Of a stretch of DNA of 64,000 bases, positions 50,279 through 59,454 are shown piece after piece. Under the pieces are notes generated by a model. The model was not told the origin of the DNA. It saw nothing but the letters and a program-made list of their open reading frames with translations, and did no database searches. The stretch comes from Actinopolymorpha sp. NPDC004070. GTDB lineage: Bacteria; Actinomycetota; Actinomycetes; Propionibacteriales; Actinopolymorphaceae. The number at the start of each line of letters is the position of its first letter. Positions within the stretch are counted from its first letter, which is position 1. Made by a program: the position numbers and the translations under genes. The stretch spans positions 186,001 to 250,000 of the forward strand of contig NZ_JBEXMJ010000009.1 of the NCBI RefSeq assembly GCF_040610475.1, written 5' to 3'.

Positions 50279-51609
50279 TGAAGGGCACAGCGTTCCGGCT
50301 GACTGTCGTCGGAGCGGTGGCCGCTCTGGCGATCACCGCGTGTGGCGGCGGCGGTGGAGACACCAAGGCCAGCCCGACGTCGGGGGAGTGGACGCTCCCC
50401 GGCAAGGACCCCAAGGCGACCCTGAACGTCGTGGGCATCCTCGACCCGAAGGCCGACGGCATGAACAAGGTGGTCGCCGCATTCGAGAAGGACCACCCCA
50501 ACATCAAGGTCACGTATCAGTACGTGCCCTTCGACAACCTGAACAGCGTCCTGGACTCGAGGATCACGTCGAAGACCGGCAACCCTGACGTCTTCTGGGT
50601 GGACCAGCCCAGAGTTCCGGCACTGGCCACACGCGGCTACCTCGAGGATTTGACGAAGCAGTTCAAGGGGCGGACGGGCAACCTCCAACCAGCAACCGTG
50701 AAGAACAGTTCGTTCAACGGGAAGCTGTGGTCGCTTCCGATCGCCAACTCGACCCAGGTCCTCTTCTACAACAAGGACCTGCTGACAAAAGCAGGTGTCA
50801 AGGCACCGTCGGTCGAACCCACGCAGCGGATCACCTGGCAACAGTTGAAGACCGACGCGCAGTCCGTCCAGAAGAAGGGCGGCGCACAGAACGGCCTACT
50901 CTTCGGCCAGCCCAACCGCTACTACCAGTTGGAGCCGCTGCCTGTGTCGGCCGGCGGCGGTATCGGCGCCAAGGGCAAGGGCAACCTGACGCCGGCAGTA
51001 ACCAACGCCGGCTGGGTCAAGGCGATGACCTACTACCGGACGTTGTTCGCCGACAAGGTGACACCGCGCGGGATCGCTCCCGAGCAGATCGACTCCACGT
51101 TCCTCGCCGGCAAGTCCGCCTACCTGGTCGAGGGCAACTGGATGGTCGGCAAGCTCGCCGACTCAAAGCTGAACTGGGGAGCTGCGCTCAACCCGGTGTG
51201 GGAGGGCGGCAAGCCGGCCACGCCCAACGGCTCATGGTCAGTGGGGATGAACCCGTTCTCCAAGCACAAGGACGCCGCCGCGATCTTCATGAAGTGGCTG
51301 GCAGTCGACGGTGAGAGCGGATATGCAAAGTACCGCGCGTACGCCGAGCTCCCCGCCAACAAGGCTGGCCTGAAGTCTTACCTTGCGAGCGAGGGGTTCA
51401 CCGGCACTGCGGGCGGGAAGCAGGCCGCCCAGGTGGTCGACTACGAGACGAAGCACACCTCTGTGGGACGGGTGTCGACGGTCGGCTACATCGAGTTCGA
51501 GGACATCATCGGCCGAGCCTTCTCCGACATCGCCAACGGCGCCGATCCGAAGAGCGCGCTGGAATCGGCACAGACACAGCTCACGAAGGCCTGGCAGCAA
51601 TACAAGTAG
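50278..51609 (+). CDS. ABC transporter substrate-binding lipoprotein (family 1)
   Basis: A 443-residue extracellular solute-binding protein of the carbohydrate-uptake type. The leader TVVGAVAALAITACGGGGG has a lipobox (ITAC) with Cys22, so it is anchored to the outer face of the membrane. The mature protein has ATLNVVGILDPKADGMNKVV, then a mid-domain PLIANSTQVLFYNKDLL-like segment (SLPIANSTQVLFYNKDLLTK) typical of family-1 binding proteins, and LVEGNWMVGKLADSKLNWG. The gene partner and neighbours suggest a ligand of ribonucleosides, a riboside or a related sugar. Confidence 0.88.
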   Translation: MKGTAFRLTVVGAVAALAITACGGGGGDTKASPTSGEWTLPGKDPKATLNVVGILDPKADGMNKVVAAFEKDHPNIKVTYQYVPFDNLNSVLDSRITSKTGNPDVFWVDQPRVPALATRGYLEDLTKQFKGRTGNLQPATVKNSSFNGKLWSLPIANSTQVLFYNKDLLTKAGVKAPSVEPTQRITWQQLKTDAQSVQKKGGAQNGLLFGQPNRYYQLEPLPVSAGGGIGAKGKGNLTPAVTNAGWVKAMTYYRTLFADKVTPRGIAPEQIDSTFLAGKSAYLVEGNWMVGKLADSKLNWGAALNPVWEGGKPATPNGSWSVGMNPFSKHKDAAAIFMKWLAVDGESGYAKYRAYAELPANKAGLKSYLASEGFTGTAGGKQAAQVVDYETKHTSVGRVSTVGYIEFEDIIGRAFSDIANGADPKSALESAQTQLTKAWQQYK

Positions 51610-51633
51610 CACCTGTGGAAGGGATGGGTCGCT

Positions 51634-52536
51634 GTGCAGATGTCCCGTACGGCCCGAACGTCGCCACGACGAAAGGATGCCGTCACCGCACTGGCGTTCC
51701 TGGCGCCGGCACTGGTGGCGATCGGTCTCCTGCGAATCGTCCCGTTCGTCGGCGCCGCGTGGTCGACGCTGTACGAACGGGTCGGCGTGGGGCTGCTCGC
51801 GGAGCAGAAGTTCGCCGGCCTGCACAACTACGCCACGCTGTTCAGCGACCCGCTCTTCCGCGGCACTCTGGTCCGGACGGTCGTCTTCAACCTGGTGATC
51901 AACCCGGTCCAGATCGCGCTGGCGATGTGCGTCGCACTGCTGATGACGCGCGCGGTTCCGCTGCGAGGCCTTTGGCGGACCGCGGTGTTCATCCCGTGCA
52001 CCATCCCGTTGGTGGGGTCCTCGATCGCGTGGGGTGTCGCGCTGCGCGGTGATGGTCCCGTCAACGGGATCTTGCGCGCGATCGGTGTCGGTTCACAACC
52101 GTTCTTCACCTCGCCGCAACAGGCGCTCGCCAGCATCATGCTGGTCGCCTCCTGGGTCGGGATCGGCTACTGGATGCTCTTCCTCATTGGTGGGCTGAAC
52201 GACGTGAGCGCTGAACTCTACGAGGCAGCAAGCATGGACGGGGCGAACGCCTGGCGGACCTTCTGGTCGATCACCCTTCCGTCGATGCGACGGCCGTTGT
52301 TGTTCGTCCTGGTCGCCGACACGGTCGCCAATTTCGTTCTCTTCGTCCCTGTCCAGCTGCTCACCAACGGTGGCCCGCAGGAGTCCACGACGCTGCTCAT
52401 GTTCGACGCGTACCGCCGCACCTATACATACTCGCAACCGAACCTGGGGGCGACCTCCACGTTGGTACTCACCGTGATCATGCTGGCGATCGTGGCAGTG
52501 CAGTTCCGCCTGCTCAGGGACGAGGACGCACAATGA
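51634..52536 (+). CDS. ABC transporter permease (MalF-type)
   Basis: A 300-residue membrane protein with about six helices and the inner-membrane EAA loop ELYEAASMDGANAWRTFWSI (about residue 195) that contacts the ATPase. GTG 51634 is preceded by GGAAGGGAT; the in-frame ATG 51640 is equally possible. Partner of the next permease gene, whose ATG overlaps its TGA. No ATPase gene is present in the operon, so a shared ATPase such as MsiK, encoded elsewhere, probably energises it. Confidence 0.9.
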   Translation: MQMSRTARTSPRRKDAVTALAFLAPALVAIGLLRIVPFVGAAWSTLYERVGVGLLAEQKFAGLHNYATLFSDPLFRGTLVRTVVFNLVINPVQIALAMCVALLMTRAVPLRGLWRTAVFIPCTIPLVGSSIAWGVALRGDGPVNGILRAIGVGSQPFFTSPQQALASIMLVASWVGIGYWMLFLIGGLNDVSAELYEAASMDGANAWRTFWSITLPSMRRPLLFVLVADTVANFVLFVPVQLLTNGGPQESTTLLMFDAYRRTYTYSQPNLGATSTLVLTVIMLAIVAVQFRLLRDEDAQ

Positions 52537-53435
52537 CGGCGACCACAGTCGAACGCCGCTCGGCTGGCACCGAACCTGCACGTGAGCGGCCGCAGGCTCG
52601 GCCTCAACGGCTACTGCTGACCGCACTCCTCACGGTGCTCGCCGCGCTGACCGCACTGGCGTTCATCTTGCCCGCCCTGTGGATGCTGCTCGGCTCGCTG
52701 CGCCCCGGCAACCAGGTGATCGAAAGCGTCAGCCCACTCGGCTGGCACACACTCATCCCCACGAGCTGGACACTCGACAACTACGTGGCGCTGTTCGGCG
52801 AGCTGCGCTTCGGCCGGAGTATGGCCAACTCCCTGTTCGTCGCGTTCGCCTCGGTGCTATTGGGCCTGGTCATCTCGGTGCCGGCGGCGTACGCGCTGAG
52901 CGTGCTCCGGTTCCGAGGACGGGAAGTCGTCTTCGCGTTCCTCGTCGTGGGCTTCATGATTCCCTTCGAGGCCATCGCAATCCCGCTGGCGCAGCTGTTC
53001 ACCAACTGGAACCTCGACAACAGCTATCTCGGTCTGATCCTGCCGGGCATCGGGAACGGTCTGGCCATCTTCAACCTGCGCCAGTCGTTTCGTGGGGTGC
53101 CGCCCTCGCTCCGTGAGGCGGCATTCATCGACGGCGCCTCCGACCTGCGCATCATGCTCCGGATCTATGTGCCACTGAACGTCACGACCTTGATCAACTC
53201 AGCGCTACTGATCTTCCTCGCACAGTGGTCGTCCTACCTGTGGCCCCTACTCCTGATCTCCAACGAGGACACCCAGGTCGCCTCGATTGCCATCGCCAGG
53301 ACCTACACCGACACCCAGGTGAACTTCGGCCAGATGTTCGGCGGCGCACTGCTGATCAGCGTGGTCCCGGCGGTGTTGCTTCTCTTCCTGCAGCGCTTCT
53401 TCGCACGCTCGATCGCCACCTCGGGGGAGAAGTAG
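52533..53435 (+). CDS. ABC transporter permease (MalG-type)
   Basis: A 300-residue membrane protein with six helices. The EAA loop is SLREAAFIDGASDLRIMLRI near residue 195. The N-terminal ~25 residues are polar (EPARERPQARPQRLLLT). It forms a heterodimer with the preceding permease. ATGA overlap with the upstream stop shows translational coupling. A TTG-start ribokinase gene follows two bases after its stop. Confidence 0.9.
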   Translation: MTATTVERRSAGTEPARERPQARPQRLLLTALLTVLAALTALAFILPALWMLLGSLRPGNQVIESVSPLGWHTLIPTSWTLDNYVALFGELRFGRSMANSLFVAFASVLLGLVISVPAAYALSVLRFRGREVVFAFLVVGFMIPFEAIAIPLAQLFTNWNLDNSYLGLILPGIGNGLAIFNLRQSFRGVPPSLREAAFIDGASDLRIMLRIYVPLNVTTLINSALLIFLAQWSSYLWPLLLISNEDTQVASIAIARTYTDTQVNFGQMFGGALLISVVPAVLLLFLQRFFARSIATSGEK

Positions 53436-53436
53436 G

Positions 53437-54306
53437 TTGGGCGCCATCGCGGTGGTCGGATCTGTCAACCAGGACCTGCACCTGAGAGTGGAGTCCCTGC
53501 CGAGTCCCGGCGAGACGGTTCTCGCCGAGACGGTGGTCACCGGTACGGGCGGGAAGGGTGCCAACCAGGCGGTTGCCGTCGTAGCGTCCGGCGGTGCCGG
53601 CTACCTGGTCGGTGCCGTCGGTGACGACGCCGCCGGTGCCGCCGCACTGGAGGCTCTGCGTACCCACGCTGTGCATCTCGATGCGGTCCACCGCCTATCG
53701 GATACACCCACAGGCACCGCCGTGGTGACGGTGGACGCCTGCGGCCAGAACAACATAGTCGTCGCGGCGGGCGCGAACGCGTTGCTCACGCCGGAGCAGG
53801 TCACGTGCGCGCTGAACAACCTTCCCGACGTCACCACCGTGCTGGCTCAATGTGAGGTGAGCCCGGAGGCCGTCGCGGCGGCAGCCGCTCACGCCAGTTC
53901 CGCCGGCGCGCGGTTCGTTCTGAACCTCGCGCCGTACCGCACGATCGGCGCGTCGATCCTGAAACAGTGTGACCCCCTGGTAGTCAACGAGGTCGAGGCA
54001 ACCGCACTCGGACGGGATCTGGGCCTTGCGGTCGACAATATGGAGGCGTTGTCACTTGAGCTTGCGAAGCGGTGCCCATCAGTCGTGATCACCCTCGGTC
54101 CGGGCGGTGCGCTGCTGGCTCAGGGCGCTACCAGAGTGTTGATCTCCGCACCTGCCGTCCACGTGGTGGACACGACCGGTGCAGGCGATGCGTTCGTGGG
54201 TGCGCTGGCGGCACAGTTGGCCGAATCAGGCGACCTCGAACACGCCTGTCGCGCCGGTGTTGCCGCCGGCTCCCGGGCGGTGCAGCATCATGGTGCACTG
54301 CCATGA
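53437..54306 (+). CDS. rbsK: ribokinase (PfkB family)
   Basis: A 289-residue PfkB carbohydrate kinase. VVGSVNQDLHLRVESLPSPG opens the fold and is typical of ribokinase; TGTGGKGANQAVAVV is the PfkB signature 1. The catalytic site DTTGAGDAFVGALAAQL (signature 2, Asp at the DxGAGD) completes it. It starts at TTG 53437 with GGGGGAGAAG upstream. In the operon it would phosphorylate ribose released by the nucleoside hydrolase to ribose-5-phosphate. The substrate assignment follows from operon logic and ribokinase-like motifs. Confidence 0.85.
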   Translation: MGAIAVVGSVNQDLHLRVESLPSPGETVLAETVVTGTGGKGANQAVAVVASGGAGYLVGAVGDDAAGAAALEALRTHAVHLDAVHRLSDTPTGTAVVTVDACGQNNIVVAAGANALLTPEQVTCALNNLPDVTTVLAQCEVSPEAVAAAAAHASSAGARFVLNLAPYRTIGASILKQCDPLVVNEVEATALGRDLGLAVDNMEALSLELAKRCPSVVITLGPGGALLAQGATRVLISAPAVHVVDTTGAGDAFVGALAAQLAESGDLEHACRAGVAAGSRAVQHHGALP

Positions 54307-54348
54307 CCGACGGCAGTTGGACGCTCGGTACGAAGGAGACGGTGTGAG

Positions 54349-55344
54349 ATGCCCGTCACCCGCGCGGATGTAGCCAGGCGGGCGGGGGTTTCTCCCGCTC
54401 TGGTGAGTTATGTACTCAACTCGGGGCCACGGCCGGTGTCCGCCGAGAATCGCCGGCGGGTGCTTCAGGCCATCGAGGAACTGGGCTACCGCCCCAACCG
54501 CATCGCACGAGCCCTGCGGGAGAACCGCACCCATTCGATCGCGATGCTCGTGCCCGATTACGTCAACCCGCACTTTGCTGAGCTTGCCCAGGCCGTCGAG
54601 GACGAAGCGTTCGCCAACGACTACGTTCTGTTGATCGGGACGGCCAACAACGAGGTCATGCGCGAACGAAGCTATCTCCGGTCGTTCGTGGACCGCCAGG
54701 TAGACGGGCTACTGCTGATCTCAGCGGCCTCATCGCCAGACATCGCACAGATCTCGGAGGCGAGGATCCCGGTAGTCCTCCTGGACCGGGCGCCGAAGGA
54801 TTCAGGCTTCTCCACCGTTGTGATCGACAACAAACGCGCCTCCCGTGAAGCGGTCGAACACTTGCTGGGGCACGGCCGCCGCGCTCCCGCGTACATCGGT
54901 GGCCCCCGGGAGCTGACAGCAGTGGCCGAGCGGGACGCCGGTTGGCGGGAGGCGCTCGAAGCTGCGGAAGATACCGGCCTTCCGCCGCAGGTCCACACCG
55001 CCTTCTCGCCCAGGGGCGGCTATGAGGCAATGAAGACGCTCCTGCTCTCGCCAGAGGTCATCGACTCTGTGTTCGTTGCGAGCGATGCACAAGCAATCGG
55101 CGCCCTGCGGGCCTGTTCTGAACTGGGCTGTCGAGTACCAGACGACATCGCACTTGTGGCGTTCGACGGAACGCAGGCCGGCGTCTACACCAACCCCAGC
55201 CTGACCAGCGTCGTGCAAGGGATCGAGGACATCGCACGAGTAGCCATCGCTGAACTCCTGCAGCGGATCGGGCAACACGACAGCCCCGCTCGCCACCGGG
55301 TTGTGGAAGCGCGCCTCCGCATCGGTGGCACCTGCGGCTGCTGA
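54349..55344 (+). CDS. LacI-family transcriptional regulator
   Basis: A 331-residue repressor. The HTH is VTRADVARRAGVSPALVSYV with the hinge RPVSAENRRRVLQAIEEL and the IARALRENRT linker; the periplasmic-binding-protein fold follows: SIAMLVPDYVNPHFAELAQ, VDGLLLIS, GGPRELTAVAERDAGW and VFVASDAQAIGALRA. ATG 54349 is preceded by AAGGAG. As the last gene of the nucleoside operon it probably senses ribose, a ribonucleoside or a phosphate derivative and represses the operon. Confidence 0.88.
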   Translation: MPVTRADVARRAGVSPALVSYVLNSGPRPVSAENRRRVLQAIEELGYRPNRIARALRENRTHSIAMLVPDYVNPHFAELAQAVEDEAFANDYVLLIGTANNEVMRERSYLRSFVDRQVDGLLLISAASSPDIAQISEARIPVVLLDRAPKDSGFSTVVIDNKRASREAVEHLLGHGRRAPAYIGGPRELTAVAERDAGWREALEAAEDTGLPPQVHTAFSPRGGYEAMKTLLLSPEVIDSVFVASDAQAIGALRACSELGCRVPDDIALVAFDGTQAGVYTNPSLTSVVQGIEDIARVAIAELLQRIGQHDSPARHRVVEARLRIGGTCGC

Positions 55345-55792
55345 CGGGTTGCTGGGGCGGATGCCGAAGCTATCGGCAAGCTCTGCGCACCGCGGGTATC
55401 TGCAGGCACGCGGAGTGGGACGTCGAAGGCGGCTGGGGCGCATGTCCCGGACGACTTGTCCGTCGTGGCGATCCACGACATCTGGTTCGCCGCACGGATC
55501 TTCCCGCCGCCGACCGTCGTCCGGCTGCTGCTGGAGCAGATGGGGGAGCGCGTGCACGTTTTCCATGACGACGGTGAGCGATCGTCGTGTGAGCCTGGCG
55601 CGACGTGCCGCAGCAGTTCGACCAGGCGGAGGATTGAGTCGCTCGGTCCCAGCTGCCTGGCTCCGCCTGCGCCGAGTCTTGAGGCGAAAGGCCGGCGAGC
55701 AGTGACGTGGGGCGTGGCTCCGCGATCTTCGACCCTTGACCGCTCCACTCGGGCCTTCAGTCCGGCCGGTTGCGAGGCGGATGGAGCGAAGG
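55345..55792. other. 448-bp region with a LacI-family fragment
   Basis: No intact gene. The LacI remnant at about 55440-55600 is listed separately; the rest shows no motif. Confidence 0.4.
55440..55600 (+). pseudogene. C-terminal fragment of a second LacI-family regulator
   Basis: The frame reads VPDDLSVVAIHDIWFAARIF then PPPTVVRLLLEQMGERV, the LacI effector-domain region that usually reads VPEDLSVVGxHDxWxAxxxxPPLTTVRxPLxxMG. There is no HTH upstream in any frame and the reading frame then becomes unrelated. The lacI gene just upstream has different residues at the corresponding site, so this is a separate gene's remnant. Confidence 0.6.
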
Positions 55793-56395
55793 TCAGGGTG
55801 ATCCGTCGATGATGTGGTAGACCTCTTCGATCACGGGCTCCGTTCGTGCCACCTCGGTGAGCCCGAGATCGACCGCGATAAGAGCGAGTTGGTCGAAGTA
55901 GGCCCGGAGTGCTTCTTCGCCTTCCCAGACGGAGATGGTGCGGAGTTCGTCGTCCTCGCGGTAGCAGACGTGGTAGAGGCGCTCAGCCGGTGCGCCGAGC
56001 CCTGCTTCGTCGAGGGAGTTGGCGATCTCGTCGCACTGTCCGGCGGTCATCCCCGGTGGATCGAACTTGACCAAGAACCGTCTGGGTCCTTTAGCGGCTG
56101 TTCGTTTGGAGTGGATGATGGTGTGTACGTCGTGGACGTCGGGTTCCTGCAGCACGATCCCCACGTCCTTGAGGGCTGGGACGAGTGCTTCGGCGAATTC
56201 CTGGAATTGACCCGGGCCCATTGTGGGTGGTGAGTCCCAGACGTCGACAATCTTCATCCGGTCCTTGGGCCCGTAGGCGACGTGGTAAAGGCGTCCCGGG
56301 GGAGAGCCCGCGCCGGCCTCCTCCAGTATCAGGAGGAGGTGGTCGTAGCTGTCGACACTGTGGGTGGACAGTTCGAACTTGAACAAGAGTGCCAT
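55793..56395 (-). CDS. protein with two dimeric alpha/beta-barrel (ABM-like) repeats
   Basis: A 200-residue protein with an internal duplication. Repeat 1 (residues ~1-100) has RLYHVAYGPKDRMKIVDVWD and repeat 2 (~105-200) has RLYHVCYREDDELRTISVWE, each ending with a helix in a GLxEV context. This is the pattern of antibiotic-biosynthesis-monooxygenase-like/EthD barrels in which two ferredoxin-like halves are fused so that one chain forms the whole barrel. ATG 56395 has GGGAGGG upstream and precedes the first strand; the open frame beyond it is unrelated. Function unknown. Confidence 0.65.
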   Translation of the reverse strand: MALLFKFELSTHSVDSYDHLLLILEEAGAGSPPGRLYHVAYGPKDRMKIVDVWDSPPTMGPGQFQEFAEALVPALKDVGIVLQEPDVHDVHTIIHSKRTAAKGPRRFLVKFDPPGMTAGQCDEIANSLDEAGLGAPAERLYHVCYREDDELRTISVWEGEEALRAYFDQLALIAVDLGLTEVARTEPVIEEVYHIIDGSP

Positions 56396-57666
56396 CCTGC
56401 AACTGCCCTCCCAAAGACCCCCGGGCGCTGAACTGGTCGTTTTGGGAGGTTCTGCCGACCAGCGGTACGCGAGACACGTCTTCTTCAATAGTCGCACCGT
56501 GACGCCGTCGAGGGGACAACGAGCCGGGCTTGCAGACAGTCCGTCTCATTCGTCCGTGTTCGCAGCCGCCGTTCACGCAGGAACGACCGGCCTCAGCCCG
56601 CGCCCGGAGGATGGGCGCACAGTCATGAACGGCTTGGGAACTGGGCCGTCCCCGAGTGCCGTCATCTGGCTGCGGGACGTGATCCGTTCCAACCCAGCGA
56701 CGTTCCGGAAGGTCGGGCCGGGCGAGGCCGCGTCCAACCGGCTGTCGGCGGTGTTCGAGCGACCGACCGGGCCTGGGACGTCGCGATCGAGGTCTGGTGT
56801 CGTGGCTCGCGCACTCGATCGTGTCCGCCGTGAGCGGCTTCGGCGGCCGCTGTCAGGTCTGGGCTGGGGGTCGAGGACGAGCAGGCCGCCCTGGCGTACC
56901 AATGCATGGTTGTCGTCGAGCAGGGTGCGGGTCGGCGCGACGTCGGCAGTCTTCATTCGGGCCTGCGACGGCACAGCATCAGAAGTTTGAGGGGTCTGGT
57001 AGTCGAGGGGGGAGTGCAGCCGTCGCCGGTTGTAGAACGCTTCGATGTGGTCGGCGACGGCGAAGCGGGCACGGGAGCGCGGGTGGGGAACGTCTGCCGG
57101 TAGTACATCTCGTTCGTCAGGGCTGCGAAGAACGATTCCGCGGCTGCGTTGTCCCAGCATTATCCGGCTAATAGGTGCGACACCGACGTCGCGGCATCGC
57201 AGGACCAAAGGCCCATATTTAGGCCACCGGTCGTTATCCGTAGCCCGGCGGCCGTGGCACCGGTTTTCGGTGCAGGAGAGCGCGACCGTAACCAGGTGGC
57301 CTCATGTCCGTCGTCGACAGCGTGCGTACTGCGGCATGACCAGGACGACCGGGGAGATCGGAGCGAACACCAGCACCTGGGCGCGGATTCTCGGAGCGGT
57401 CGAGGTGGACCGTACATTCGGCCCCACCGCCGACTGCCATGATCCCCTCCTGGCTTCGTGACTGCAGGGCAACCGTGGTGATTGTTGAGGTGTCTCGGCG
57501 TCGGGGCTGCACCAGTCAGGTGCTCGGGAGACCATCGGTGGGTTTGGAGAGGCACCAACTGACCGGACGGCTGTACTGCGTTGTGGGTTCAGCCGACGAC
57601 GAACCGCGATGAGTCGTATGTAAGAACGTATGCGCGCTCAAGCGTTCTTCTCCAGAAGGGACATTC
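56396..57666. other. 1.27-kb region with an IS3-type transposase remnant
   Basis: No intact gene. The IS3 remnant at 56970-57165 is listed separately. The rest (about 56400-56960 and 57170-57600) has no motif that I recognise. The right end carries the ribosome site AGAAGGGA for the 57667 gene. Confidence 0.5.
56970..57165 (-). mobile_element. frameshifted 3' remnant of an IS3-family transposase (OrfB)
   Basis: Minus strand: one frame reads DNAAAESFFAALTNEMYYRQ and TFPTRA, the family's DxxxxExFF-x-xLK/NE block with the catalytic Glu; after a frameshift the adjacent frame continues ARFAVADHIEAFYNRRRLHS and PLDYQTP, the C-terminal end of OrfB. A stop lies just before DNAAAE. No OrfA, inverted terminal repeats or duplicated target were found. 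It marks past transposition into this debris region. Confidence 0.75.
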
Positions 57667-58587
57667 ATGCGAGCCATCACTATCCGAGACCGCGAAGCCG
57701 GTCCCGCCGGGCTGTCCCTGACGGAGATGCCTTACCCCCACGCAGCCGAGAATGACGTCATCGTGCGGGTGCACGCCGCGGGTTTCACCCCCGGAGAGCT
57801 GGACTGGCCGGCCACGTGGACCGATCGTGCGGGCCGGGATCGGACGCCAAGCGTGCCCGGACACGAGTTGTCGGGTGTCGTCGAGGAACTGGGGTTCGGC
57901 ACGACCGGTCTGAGTGTCGGCCAGCGGGTGTTCGGCATGGCCGATTGGGCCCGCAACGGTTCGCTCGCCGAATACTCCGCTGTCGAAGCCCGCAACCTCG
58001 CGCCGCTGCCGGCGGACGTCGACCATACTCGCGCTGCCGCGCTGCCGATCTCCGGACTTACCGCCTGGCAGGGCCTGTTCGACCACGGCCGCCTGGCAAC
58101 GGGCCAGACCGTCATGATCAACGGCGCAGGAGGCGGCGTCGGGTCGATTGCGGTACAGCTCGCCCGCGAGGCGGGCGCCCGGGTCATCGGCACCGGCCGG
58201 GCCGCCGACCGCGACCAGGTGCTTGCGCTGGGCGCCGAAACGTTCCTGGACCTGCAGGCGGAGAAGCTGGAGGACGTTGCCGATGTCGACGTTGTGTTCG
58301 ATGTGATCGGCGGAGACATTCTCGACCGATCCGCCACCGTGGTACGGGCCGGGGGGACGCTTGTCAGCATCACCATGCCGCCCAGGAGTCAGCTCAAGGA
58401 CGGGCGGGCGGTCTTCTTCGTGGTCGAGCCCGACCGGGTGCGGCTTTCCGAGCTCGTCACGCGGCTGAGGGAGGGTAGGCTCACACCGCTTGTCGGCTCG
58501 GTAAGGCCGCTCGAGGAAGCCGCCGCCGCGTTCGCCCCCGGCACGCGTACCCAGGGCAAGACGATCATCCGCGTCACGGAAGACTGA
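57667..58587 (+). CDS. NADPH:quinone oxidoreductase-like zinc-independent MDR protein
   Basis: A 306-residue medium-chain reductase. Rossmann glycine motif GAGGGVGSIAVQLA (about residues 155-168) binds NADP(H). The N-terminal catalytic domain has VHAAGFTPGELDW and PSVPGHELSGVVEEL but lacks the Cys/His zinc ligands, as in quinone-reductase-type members. DVVFDVIGGDILDRSA and GRLTPLVGSVRPLEEAA complete the family. AGAAGGGA precedes ATG 57667. It converges with the SDR gene. Substrate unknown. Confidence 0.87.
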   Translation: MRAITIRDREAGPAGLSLTEMPYPHAAENDVIVRVHAAGFTPGELDWPATWTDRAGRDRTPSVPGHELSGVVEELGFGTTGLSVGQRVFGMADWARNGSLAEYSAVEARNLAPLPADVDHTRAAALPISGLTAWQGLFDHGRLATGQTVMINGAGGGVGSIAVQLAREAGARVIGTGRAADRDQVLALGAETFLDLQAEKLEDVADVDVVFDVIGGDILDRSATVVRAGGTLVSITMPPRSQLKDGRAVFFVVEPDRVRLSELVTRLREGRLTPLVGSVRPLEEAAAAFAPGTRTQGKTIIRVTED

Positions 58588-58698
58588 ACAGGAGTCCACC
58601 CTCGCACCGAGACGCCATTTTCAGTGGTGAGCTCGATGTCGCTGGCCGGTGACTTGCTCGGCGAGTGGACTTCGCTGGGTTGGTGCGGGTCCACGGGG

Positions 58699-59454
58699 TC
58701 AGATGATGCCGCCGTTGACGTAGAACACCTGGCCGTTGACCCAGCGGCCCGGACCGGCAAGGTACGCGACCGCCTCGGCGATGTCCTCCGGAGTACCGAG
58801 GCGTTCCAGCGGAGGCGCCTTGGCCAGGTTCTCGATGGTGGCCTGGTCCTTGCCCTTCAGGAAGAGACCGGTCGCGGTCGGCCCGGGCGCGACAGCGTTC
58901 ACAGTGATGTCCCGGCCGCGCAACTCGCGGGCGAGGATCAGGGTGATCGCGTCCACCGCACCCTTGGAAGCCGCGTACGGCGCGTACCCAGGCATGGCGA
59001 GCTTCTTCACACTGGTGGAGAAGTTGACGATCGCCCCGCCCGACCTGAGTCTGCGAGCGGCCTGCTGGTCGACCACGAACGTGCCGCGGATGTTCGTGCG
59101 GTGCATGCGGTCCAACGCTGCCAGGTCGAAGTCCGCGACCGGGCCGAGCAGCATGATCCCGGCGGTGTTGACGAGTACGTCGATGCCACCGAACGCCTCC
59201 TCCACCGCGCCGAACGCCGTCGCCATCGCCTCCTCGTCGGCCACGTCGCCGGGGACGGCCATCGCCTGACCGCGCTCCCGGGTGATGGCGTCAACGACCT
59301 CCTCCGCACGGGCGCGGTTGCCGACGTAGTGCACCGCGACGGCCATGCCGTCGGCGGCCAGCCGCTTCGAGACCGCCTGACCGATGCCGCCGGAGCCGCC
59401 GGTCACGAGGGCGACGCGAATTGGCTTCTCCGGCGGTGTTCCCGGCTCGGTCAT
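58699..59454 (-). CDS. short-chain dehydrogenase/reductase (FabG-like)
   Basis: A 251-residue classical SDR. TGGSGGIGQAVSKRLAA binds NADP(H), followed by VNTAGIMLLG and the catalytic YAPYAASKGAVDAITL (Tyr/Lys), and a C-terminal GRWVNGQVFYVNGGII typical of FabG-like ketoreductases. The start is ATG 59454, just upstream of the glycine motif; the long open frame beyond it has no similarity. It is a stand-alone gene and its substrate is unknown. FabG-type reductases of this type often act in secondary metabolism or detoxification. Confidence 0.86.
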   Translation of the reverse strand: MTEPGTPPEKPIRVALVTGGSGGIGQAVSKRLAADGMAVAVHYVGNRARAEEVVDAITRERGQAMAVPGDVADEEAMATAFGAVEEAFGGIDVLVNTAGIMLLGPVADFDLAALDRMHRTNIRGTFVVDQQAARRLRSGGAIVNFSTSVKKLAMPGYAPYAASKGAVDAITLILARELRGRDITVNAVAPGPTATGLFLKGKDQATIENLAKAPPLERLGTPEDIAEAVAYLAGPGRWVNGQVFYVNGGII

